Of a stretch of 64,000 nt of DNA, positions 20,618 through 28,391 are shown one piece after another (positions within the stretch are counted from its first letter, which is position 1; each line of letters opens with the position of its first letter). The stretch covers positions 161,819,825-161,883,824 of the forward strand of contig NC_050096.1 in the NCBI RefSeq assembly GCF_902167145.1. Direction: 5' to 3'. A program made the translations under genes and the position numbers. The DNA comes from Zea mays (lineage: Eukaryota; Streptophyta; Magnoliopsida; Poales; Poaceae). The notes below the pieces were generated by a model, which searched no databases, was not told the origin of the DNA, and saw only the letters and a list, made by a program, of their open reading frames with translations.

Positions 20618-23600
20618 TTAGGGGTAAAACTTTCGGAGGTGTTCTATGTTCCAGGAGTTCCCAACTTCCGTGCCATCCATTTGGGTGAGGCGATATGATC
20701 CGGGACGAGTGACTTCTGCTACTATGAAAGGTCCTTCCCATAAGGGTGATAACTTGTGCCGTCCCTCCCCCGTTAGAATTCGGCGGAGGACAAGGTCTCC
20801 CATCGAAAAGAATCGTTGCCGCACAGCTTTGTCGTGGTAGCGCCTTAGAGTCTGCTGGTATCGTGCTGATTGAATCACTGCATTCAGTCGTTCTTCCTCA
20901 AGTACGTCAATATCCTCCAACCTAGTGGCTTCGGCTTCTGCTATGCTTTCGAAGATCAATCTTGGCGCCCCAAACTTGAGATCAGCAGGTAGCACTGCCT
21001 CCGACCCATAGACCATGAAGAAAGGAGTGTTTCCATGCAGGGCCCGGCTAGGTTGGGTTCTCAAGCTCCAAACAACATAAGGCAATTCTCTTATCCATTT
21101 TCCTGCGAATTTTTCATTTTTATCAAAGACCCTTTTTCTAAGTGCCTCCAATATCATTCCGTTGGCTCGCTCAACCTGCCCGTTGGCTCTCGGATGGGCT
21201 ACAGATGCATACTTGATCTGGATGCTTTTTTGCTCGCAGAAGTCAAAGAATTCTGAACTGGTGAAGTTGGATCCCAAGTCAGTGATGATACTGTTTGGTA
21301 TCCCAAATCTGAATATTATGCTTTGTATGAATTCCACGACTTTAGCAGAGGTTAAAGAGGCAATGGGCTGGAACTCTATCCATTTAGTGAATTTGTCAAT
21401 TGCCACCAATACATGGGTGTATCCTCCTTGAGCTTTCTTGAAAGGTCCAATCATATCCAATCCCCAGCATGCGAAAGGCCAAGTTACTGGTATGGTTTGT
21501 AGCTGCTGTGCTGGCATGTGCTGTTGCTTCGACAGGTATTGGCAAGCTTCGCATCTCTGAACTAACTCGGCTGCATCATTCTTCGCCGTCGGCCAATAGA
21601 ATCCTGACCTGAAAACCTTCCCGACTAATGTTCTGGATGCTGCGTGTACTCCGCACTGCCCTGCATGGACTTCCTCCAGAAGTTGCTTCCCGGTGGACGG
21701 GAGAACGCACTTCATGAGGACGCCTGACGCGCCCCTCCTGTATAATACCTCCCCAATGAGTGTATAGTGAGCTGATTGTCTGGCAATGCGCTCTGCCGAG
21801 TTCTTGTCATCTGGCTCTTCTTCATTCTTTATATACTTAATAATCGGTTGCCTCCAGTCATCAGAGTCTGACTCGGGTTGATCTATGATAATGCACTCTT
21901 CTATTTGATCCGTCGAGATGCTCGGCTGGAGAATTTCTTGCACGAAGACCCCGGGCGGGACTTGAGTCCGACCGGATCCGAGCTTGGACAGTACGTCAGC
22001 CGCCGTGTTCCGATCTCTCTCTATATGGTGAAACTCCAGACCTTCGAATTTATCTTCTAGCTTTCGTACGGCGGCGCAGTATCTTCCCATTGAATCACTT
22101 GAACAATCCCATTCCTTGTTTATCTGACTGATGACTACCAGAGAATCTCCGTACACCATCAGTCTCTTGACACCCAGTGATATGGCGATGTTTAATCCGT
22201 GTATCAAAGCTTCATACTCGGCTGCATTGTTAGAGGCCGGGAATAGCAACTGGAGAGCATACTTGAGGTGCTCGCCTCCAGGTGCAATGAAGAGAATTCC
22301 TGCTCTTGCTCCCTGCAGCTTCAGCGAGCCATCAAAATACATTCGCCATACTTCTGCGGTTTCTGGATTATCCGGCACTTGCTGTTCTGTCCACTCTGAT
22401 ACGAAATCGACCAGTGCTTGAGTTTTGATGGCAGTGCGAGGTCGGAACTCGATATCATGGGATCCCAACTCGCAAGCCCACTTGGCTATTCGGCCAATGG
22501 CTTCCTTGTTGTGAAGAATGTCCCCTATTGGAAAACCAGTTACTACTATGACTTTGTGGTCGTCAAAGTAGTGGCGCAGCTTGCGGGCAGTCAGAAGTAC
22601 TGCATATAATAGCTTCTGAACTTGAGGATACTTTTTCTTCGATGGGCCTAGAACCTCATTGATGAAGTAGACAGGATGTTGTACCGGGTAGGCATGCCCT
22701 TCTTCCACTCGCTCGACTACCAACGCAGTGCTTACCACGTGAGTCGTGCAAGAGATATATAGCAGCAGATCTTCAGCCGGCTGAGTCGGCGTAGCTCGCC
22801 GGGGCGGTTTCAATACTGGCGGTGTTGTCAGGAATTTCTTCAGTGCGTCTAGAGCTTCTTGTGCCTCTGAGGTCCATTGAAACTTATCCACCTTCTTCAG
22901 TAATTTATAAAATGGCAGACCTTTTTCTCCCAGCCTGGATATGAATCTGCTCAGGGCTGCCATACATCCAGTGAGTCGCTGAACCTTCTTTTGCGATCGA
23001 GGAGCTTCCATCTTCATGATAGCCTCAATCTTATCTGGATTGGCTTCAATTCCCCGGTGGCTGACAATAAATCCGAGTAACTTTCCTGCTGGTACCCCGA
23101 AGACGCATTTCTCAGGATTGAGCTTCCATCTATATCTTCTCAGGCTGTTGAAAACCAGTTGTAAGTCTTCGATGAAGTTTTCCGGATTCTCCGTTTTAAT
23201 CACCACGTCGTCTACGTAAGCCTCCACACGCTTGCCCCAGTGATCGGCTAAGCATGTTTGAATAGCTCTCTGATAAGTCGCTCCAGCGTTTTTGAGGCCG
23301 AACGGCATGGAGGTATAACAGAAAGCACCAAACGGGGTGATGAACGCCGTTTTTTCCTCGTCTTCTTTTGCCAAACTAATCTGATGATACCCGGAATAGC
23401 AATCTAAGAAAGACAGCATAGAACATCCAGCGGTGGAATCCACCACCTGATCTATCCTCGGGAGCCCGAAGGGATCCTTCGAACAGTGTTTGTTGAGATC
23501 AGTATAGTCGACGCACATGCGCCAATCCACTTTATTCTTTTTGAGTACAAGAACAGGGTTGGCTAACCACTCGGGGTGTAATACTTCTCTAATAAATCCA

Positions 23601-23803
23601 GCCGTGACCAAGCGAGCTAACTCGGCACGAATGGCTTCTCTCTTGTCGGGCGTGAAACGACGCAGCTTTTGCCGGATCGGCCTCGCCTGAGGATAGACTT
23701 TCAATTTGTGCTCGGCCAACTCCCTCGGGACTCCCGGCATATCCGCAGGTTGCCATGCGAATACGTCTCGGTTATCTTGCAGGAACTGGACGAGCACGCT
23801 TTC
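20618..23803 (-). CDS. pol: pol of the Grande-like element: RT, RNase H, integrase
   Basis: Open from just after the UAG at 23804 to a stop at 20618. Order: RT with WRMCVDYTDLNK, LSFLDCYSGYHQI and the catalytic VEAYVDDVVIK; RNase H part 1 (VYFINEVLG, KLLYAVLLTARKLRHYF) and a second RNase H-like domain (MYFDGSLKLQGARAG, NNAAEYEALIHGL); integrase zinc finger (HAGQCGVHAASRT...CEACQY); DDE core (WGLDMIGPF, TDLGSNFTS, ANGQVERAN). It ends WNIEHLRKFYP without a chromodomain, as usual for the Tat-type lineage. No stop or frameshift is visible. Translation is expected as a readthrough extension of gag-protease. Confidence 0.92.
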   Translation of the reverse strand, partial: ESVLVQFLQDNRDVFAWQPADMPGVPRELAEHKLKVYPQARPIRQKLRRFTPDKREAIRAELARLVTAGFIREVLHPEWLANPVLVLKKNKVDWRMCVDYTDLNKHCSKDPFGLPRIDQVVDSTAGCSMLSFLDCYSGYHQISLAKEDEEKTAFITPFGAFCYTSMPFGLKNAGATYQRAIQTCLADHWGKRVEAYVDDVVIKTENPENFIEDLQLVFNSLRRYRWKLNPEKCVFGVPAGKLLGFIVSHRGIEANPDKIEAIMKMEAPRSQKKVQRLTGCMAALSRFISRLGEKGLPFYKLLKKVDKFQWTSEAQEALDALKKFLTTPPVLKPPRRATPTQPAEDLLLYISCTTHVVSTALVVERVEEGHAYPVQHPVYFINEVLGPSKKKYPQVQKLLYAVLLTARKLRHYFDDHKVIVVTGFPIGDILHNKEAIGRIAKWACELGSHDIEFRPRTAIKTQALVDFVSEWTEQQVPDNPETAEVWRMYFDGSLKLQGARAGILFIAPGGEHLKYALQLLFPASNNAAEYEALIHGLNIAISLGVKRLMVYGDSLVVISQINKEWDCSSDSMGRYCAAVRKLEDKFEGLEFHHIERDRNTAADVLSKLGSGRTQVPPGVFVQEILQPSISTDQIEECIIIDQPESDSDDWRQPIIKYIKNEEEPDDKNSAERIARQSAHYTLIGEVLYRRGASGVLMKCVLPSTGKQLLEEVHAGQCGVHAASRTLVGKVFRSGFYWPTAKNDAAELVQRCEACQYLSKQQHMPAQQLQTIPVTWPFACWGLDMIGPFKKAQGGYTHVLVAIDKFTKWIEFQPIASLTSAKVVEFIQSIIFRFGIPNSIITDLGSNFTSSEFFDFCEQKSIQIKYASVAHPRANGQVERANGMILEALRKRVFDKNEKFAGKWIRELPYVVWSLRTQPSRALHGNTPFFMVYGSEAVLPADLKFGAPRLIFESIAEAEATRLEDIDVLEEERLNAVIQSARYQQTLRRYHDKAVRQRFFSMGDLVLRRILTGEGRHKLSPLWEGPFIVAEVTRPGSYRLTQMDGTEVGNSWNIEHLRKFYP

Positions 23804-26368
23804 CTATTTGTCATTTAAACTGGAGCTGATGATGGCCGCCTTGCGCTCATCAGCAAACCCCAGGTTGATCCGCTTGGTGTCTTCAGTCGGCCGCATAGAG
23901 GTCGCGGCCTGGGCTTCGTTTGCCGGCACGGCGAGGTCTTCTTCAGGCTTAGAGTTCACCGGTGTAGAAGGAACCGTTGACGGCTTGGTGGTGAGGGCTG
24001 CTTGGATGGCCACTCGGAAACATTCTGCGGTGCCTTGGAAGTCGGCACGCACAGTTATGATTCCTTGCGGCCCTGGCATCTTCAGTATCATGTACGTATA
24101 GTGTGGGATGGCCATGAATTTGGCCAGCCCCGGCCTCCCGATGATGGCGTTGTACCCGCAGTCGAAGTTCGCCACCTCGAACCTCAGGAACTCGGTTCTG
24201 TAGTTATCCGGAGTCCCGAAGGTGACCGGCATGTAGATGTGGCCCAGCGGGTATTCTCCTTCCGTCGGCACGATGCCGAAGAAAGGAGTGTCTGACTCGT
24301 GGAGCTCTTTGAGGTGAACTCCCAAGCCTTGGAGCGTACGGGGGAAGGTGACATTGATGCTGCTCCCCCCGTCCACTAGCACCTTCTTCACCAGGCTCTC
24401 TCGGATCACCGGATCGACGAGGAGCGGGTATTTGCCCGGGTGGTCGAAGTTGAGCCATTGATCCTCCCGAGTGAACGTGATTGGGTGCTCCGACCACCGG
24501 TACGGGGCGGGAGGGCCGGTGGTCGCCACCAGTATCTGGCGATCGTTGAGCTTTTGTTGTCTCTTGTTCTCCTGCGACCCATGTCCGCCGAAGATGACGT
24601 TGACCTCCCTGTCAACGCGCGGGAAAGCTCCTCCTCCCCCCTCCTCCGGCTGATGGGGCTGTCGTGGTTCATCTGGTCCTCCCCTCGGCGGAGGAGGCGG
24701 TAGAGGTTGGAAGGGTCGGCCATGCCCGACGGAGTGCTTGAAATCCCGGCAGTTGCGGAGAGTGTGGCGCATGTCCTTGTGGTACGGGCACTGGGCGTCG
24801 AGGATGTCGTCCAGCGTGCGTTCGCCTCCACGAGGTCCTCCTCGGGCGCGAGAGGCGGGTGGTCCGGCGGCGTGTACTTCTTCGCGAGGCCTCTTCTCCC
24901 AGCGCTTGTCGGGCGGCTGGTTCGCGTCGCGTCGTGGTGCTGCCGGTGCGGGCTTTGCTCCTCCGATGAGGTCCTGGGCCCGCTCGTCAGCGGTGATGTA
25001 GAGGTCGGCTTCCCGGAACAGCTCCTCGGAGGTAGTCGGCGCCTTTTGCAGTATGGCTCGGACGAAAGCCGAGTCGTTAGATCCTCTGTAGAAGTCCTCG
25101 ATCACGGCCGCCTCCGTGACCTCGGGGATGCGGTTTCTCATGGTCTGGAACCTTTTAAGGTATGACCGGAGAGTCTCATCCCCCCGGCGCTTGATGGATT
25201 TGAGGTCCCATGGTTGCGCTGGCTTGTCGGAGAGAGATTGGAAGTTGGCGGTGAAACGTCGACTGAAGTCTCCCCAGTCGTCGATGCAGTGTCGGGGTAG
25301 ATGTCGTAGCCACTGCAGCGCGTCTTGCCCGAGGACGATGGGCAGATACGCAGTCATGACGTCTTCGGATGCCCCGGCAGCCCGAGCAGCGGTGGTGTAG
25401 ACGGCTAACCAGCCCCCTGGATCCTGCTTAGGTTCATATTTGTCGACATTGGATACCTTGAAGTTGGGAGGCCATTGGATGGCCCTAAGGCGCGGAGTAA
25501 GGGCGGACACTCCGCACGTGTCCTCCTGTCGTCGAGGATGTCGTCTGTCCCGGGGAGGGGAGTGGCGGTGGTGGTTCCTCGACCGTCCCCGGGTGGTTCC
25601 ACCAGTTGAAGCTGTTGCCGACTCAGTTCGGGTGGCCTGGCTTTGAGTCGGGAAGCCATGATCTCGATCATACTCCTCCCAACGGCGAATTTCGTTCTCG
25701 TGCCGCCGTTCGCGCGAAGCATTGATAGAGCTTCGCGCGTCTCGGCGACTGTTGATGGCGTGTCGCAAATCGTTCGGCGGGTGAGCGAGCGGTAGAAGAT
25801 GGTTGGCTGCCTGAGTGAACAGGCGCCGGTATCCCTCGGCGTCGGGAGTCCGAGGAAGTCCGTCAGCTATCTGGGCTAGAACGCCTCCGACTTCGCTCGG
25901 CGTGTTCATAGCTCGGGCGAAGTCGGGGTTCAAGTTGCGCCCGAAGAGCGGATTCTCGCGTCGTTGCCTTGCATCTTGCTCGGCTTGCTCCTGAGTCCGA
26001 CGGCGATCTCGTCGTCGGGAGTTCCTTCGCTCCCTGAAGACGCGTTCTTCCGGAGTCTCTCCTATCTCTGAGACCTCGTCTCGCGAGACAGGCTGTTCCG
26101 GATCCCGTTCTCCAGCTGCGTGATGTCGTCGAACGTTCCTGCGTCGATTCCTTCGTCGGCGGGATTCTCGCTGAAGCGGTTCTTCTCCAGGCGCGGTCGG
26201 TTCATCGTCGGAGACGGCGGGCGACTCTGCTCTCCCGATGAAGAGGACGTCGGGGTAGAACGGTATTGCTGCCGCGACGACTTTCTTTCCATTCTCCTTT
26301 GAGGTCGGAGGAACGGGAAGAACGACTTGCCTCTCCCTGATCTCCTTTTTCTCACGACCCGTGTCCAT
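23804..26368 (-). CDS. gag: gag-protease of the Grande-like element
   Basis: 854-codon open frame from ATG 26368 (MDTGREKKE) to TAG 23804-23806. Arg-rich N-terminal third; capsid core with YEPKQDPGGWLAVYTTAARA, ALQWLRHLP and WGDFSRRFTANF; a CCHC-like zinc site CPYHKDMRHTLRNC; aspartic protease motif VLVDGGSSINV near residue 650 and AIIGRPGLAKFMAIPHY after it. The stop is in the same frame as pol with nothing else between. The real N-terminus may lie upstream in another frame (see 26369-26628). Confidence 0.88.
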   Translation of the reverse strand: MDTGREKKEIRERQVVLPVPPTSKENGKKVVAAAIPFYPDVLFIGRAESPAVSDDEPTAPGEEPLQRESRRRRNRRRNVRRHHAAGERDPEQPVSRDEVSEIGETPEERVFRERRNSRRRDRRRTQEQAEQDARQRRENPLFGRNLNPDFARAMNTPSEVGGVLAQIADGLPRTPDAEGYRRLFTQAANHLLPLAHPPNDLRHAINSRRDARSSINASRERRHENEIRRWEEYDRDHGFPTQSQATRTESATASTGGTTRGRSRNHHRHSPPRDRRHPRRQEDTCGVSALTPRLRAIQWPPNFKVSNVDKYEPKQDPGGWLAVYTTAARAAGASEDVMTAYLPIVLGQDALQWLRHLPRHCIDDWGDFSRRFTANFQSLSDKPAQPWDLKSIKRRGDETLRSYLKRFQTMRNRIPEVTEAAVIEDFYRGSNDSAFVRAILQKAPTTSEELFREADLYITADERAQDLIGGAKPAPAAPRRDANQPPDKRWEKRPREEVHAAGPPASRARGGPRGGERTLDDILDAQCPYHKDMRHTLRNCRDFKHSVGHGRPFQPLPPPPPRGGPDEPRQPHQPEEGGGGAFPRVDREVNVIFGGHGSQENKRQQKLNDRQILVATTGPPAPYRWSEHPITFTREDQWLNFDHPGKYPLLVDPVIRESLVKKVLVDGGSSINVTFPRTLQGLGVHLKELHESDTPFFGIVPTEGEYPLGHIYMPVTFGTPDNYRTEFLRFEVANFDCGYNAIIGRPGLAKFMAIPHYTYMILKMPGPQGIITVRADFQGTAECFRVAIQAALTTKPSTVPSTPVNSKPEEDLAVPANEAQAATSMRPTEDTKRINLGFADERKAAIISSSLNDK

Positions 26369-26628
26369 TCTTTCGTCGGGGAAGTAGACAGCGGAGTCTT
26401 CCGGGTCAGCGAGCTTCTCGCTCCAGCCTCCCCAGAGACGATCTTTTTCCGAAGAGCCGGAGGTAGCGTCTTTCCAGCATTTTCGGAGTTTGTTGGAGGA
26501 GACTTCCGTTCCGGCAGATCCGCGAGGCGGTGTAGAATTCCTTCTTCGTCCGCCACGGATGAGATTGTCCCGAAGCAGAATATGGATCCGGGACGCACGG
26601 TGATCTTGCTGTGGAAGGTGACGGCCAT
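26369..26628 (-). other. probable gag N-terminal segment in a different frame
   Basis: The first ATG after the primer site that opens a sizeable reading is at 26628 (MAVTFHSKITVRPGS), in another frame from the 854-codon gag ORF and overlapping it to 26062. Its start resembles the Huck-like gag start (PGTILRFGSI versus PGSIFCFGTI), so it is likely the true gag N-terminus. The gag frame itself is open, without ATG, from a TAG near 26637 to 26368. A single-base change at a homopolymer such as CGGAAAAAG (26447-26458), or recoding, could link them. Confidence 0.5.
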
Positions 26629-26654
26629 TGAGCTAGCTTGGATCGTCGACACAC

Positions 26655-26672
26655 CCCCTACCTGGCGCGCCA
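26655..26672 (-). other. primer binding site of the Grande-like element
   Basis: TGGCGCGCCAGGTAGGGG on the minus strand, two bases inside the 5' LTR. It is identical to the Huck-like site at 34948-34965, so both elements use the same tRNA primer. I do not assign the tRNA. Confidence 0.85.
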
Positions 26673-26674
26673 GC

Positions 26675-27287
26675 TGTCAGTGTTTTGGGTCCGACCGCAC
26701 ACCCGGGGTTGCCCCTCAAGGTGTTTTTAGGAGTAGGACGGTGTCAACGACTGTAGCAAAATGGTTCGTGCCGATCGCACGAGGGACAATGGACAAGATT
26801 TGCAGGTTCGGGCCGCTTAGAAGTGCGTAATACCCTACGTCCTGGTGAGTATATGAGCGTGGTTACAAGAAGATTCTCTGGATAGAGGGCGCAGAGAGTT
26901 TTTGTGGGTGGCTAAGTAGAACAGGGTCGATCGTTCTGAAGGGGTGCCCCCTAGGCCTTATATACTCGACCGTGGGGCAGTACATGTGATATGATAACAA
27001 CAAGTAGCTAAAAGATAGTGAACCTCTTGAGTTTATCCCTACGTAACCCTCGCCGACTTATCCTCGCATGGCTTCGCTGCATGGGGGCTTCAGCGCGGGA
27101 AAGTCGGGTCTCTGTTGCGATTCATTCGTTCGACGTTGTGGGCCGTCCGGGTCTCACGTCTTCTCTTCTTTGTTGGTTGTCTTTCCCTAGGCCCACGAAA
27201 GAATGGCCTTACGAATTATTGGGCCCTTGGGCCTTTCGTGAGGCCTTTTACTTCTTTAGTGGACCCAGGGGATATTTATCCCCCACA
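26675..27287 (-). repeat. 5' LTR of the Grande-like element
   Basis: 613 bp, from TGTGGGGGATAAATATCCC (minus strand, 27287) to the CA at 26675. Near-identical to 12753-13365. It drives the genomic transcript leftward. Confidence 0.95.
26957..26964 (-). promoter_or_regulatory. TATA box of the Grande-like 5' LTR
   Basis: TATATAAG on the minus strand about 325 bp into the LTR, followed by GCCTAGGGGGC. The same motif is present in the 3' LTR near 13035. Confidence 0.65.
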
Positions 27288-27930
27288 GCGTCTGCTCGGT
27301 CCAGAGCCCTTGCGGCAGATCTAGCCGCGGCCCAAGCCGCATCCTCGGAGCTGCGTGCCCGAGCCGAAGGTATGTCTTGGATGTTTTAAGATTTTAATTC
27401 AGCTTCGTTCCTCAACCAGTGTTTGAAGTCTTCTGCTTTGGCTGTTTGCAGGGCTCGAGTCTGCCCTTGATGAGTCCACCAAGTCACTTGCCCAGGCGGC
27501 CGAGCAGAGGGAGGTCGACCACGCGGCCATGTCCGAGGCCATCTCGGCCTTCTGCCGGGTCTTTGGTTTCGACGACGTCCCCTCGGGAAGCTCCCCCCAG
27601 AGTCGCCTGCAGGCCTTGGGTGACCACGCGCGCGGCAGACTCCGCAAGGCGCTGCACCACGGCGTCAGGCGGGCCTTCGCCGTGCTCGCTTCCCACTATG
27701 ATGTGGATCTGGAGCGGGTCAGCGAGGGGTATTGCCTTCCTGACGAAGATGAAGCTGCCCTAGCCGAAGTCCAGAGGCTTGACGCGGCCGCCGCGGGCCC
27801 AAGCGCAGTGCTGGCGACCACCTTCGAAGCAGAGATCCTCCCGCTCGCGCCGTCGTCCGAGGCCGGGGCGGATCTCGCCGAGGGTGGGGACGAAGCCGAG
27901 GGCGTGGCTCCTTCTCCGGGCGACGCCTGA
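27288..27930 (+). pseudogene. antisense gene of the Huck-like element, 3' exons
   Basis: Continues the exon interrupted at 12752: after the GCGTC duplication the frame reads ARSRALAADLAAAQAASSEL up to a donor at 27370; the next exon starts at 27452 and runs to TGA 27928-27930. The content is Ala/Glu-rich coiled coil, then DHAAMSEAISAFCRVFGFDD and a GRLRKALHHGVRRAFAVLAS block, ending in an acidic tail. These parts correspond to the coiled-coil exons of the Grande-like antisense gene. It is separated from its promoter by 14.5 kb of inserted DNA. Confidence 0.75.
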
Positions 27931-28391
27931 TTCTGCCGGAGCAGTTTATTTTGAATGCATATGTGTCTTTTGCGGCCGCCGAGGCCCGAACACTTTATTA
28001 TCGTAATATAAGGTTGTGTCTCTTTTCCTCCTGTTTTGCGTATCCGGACTCATTCGTCAGTAGCAGGATTGCTTACCCAAGTAAGAGTTATTTTTCGTGG
28101 TAGGCGACGAGTGAGGTATCTGTATCCCAGAGGCGTAGGAATCCCTCGGCTCGGTCGGCCTTGCCACTTACATGCACCCTTATTCGTTTCTTGGGGTCCT
28201 GTTACTGATATAGCCGGGAGACGCGAAAGTCTTTTTGATGGAAGACTTTTTTTGAGGAAAATTTTGACGCAGAGGGGGTTCGCCCCTTCTAGCCCCCGAG
28301 GGAGGGTCGGGCTTTGCCGAGGCAAGGCTAACCCTTCCTTGATGGTTAGACTTTATATGTGAACGAGGTGTACGAACAACTTGAAAGCATC
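27931..28391. other. convergence zone between antisense gene and pol in the Huck-like element
   Basis: 460 bases between two converging stop codons. No tandem array is present, unlike the equivalent place in the Grande-like element. A GC-rich inverted motif (GCCCGACCCTCC / AGCCCCCGAGGGAGGG) lies near 28290-28320. No gene is seen. Confidence 0.5.

Larger units (their letters stand above)
12753..27287 (-). mobile_element. Grande-like Ty3/gypsy retrotransposon, complete (14.5 kb)
   Basis: Complete element with 613-bp LTRs at both ends and a perfect 5-bp duplication GCGTC (12748-12752 and 27288-27292). On the minus strand: 5' LTR, primer site, gag-protease, UAG, RT-RNaseH-integrase, then about 7 kb of 3' DNA with tandem arrays and two antisense ORFs, polypurine tract, 3' LTR. 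Length, LTR size, long 3' region and antisense gene agree with published descriptions of maize Grande; the family name is my inference. Only three LTR differences were seen, all transitions, so the insertion is recent (about 0.2 My at 1.3e-8 per site per year). Confidence 0.93.
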
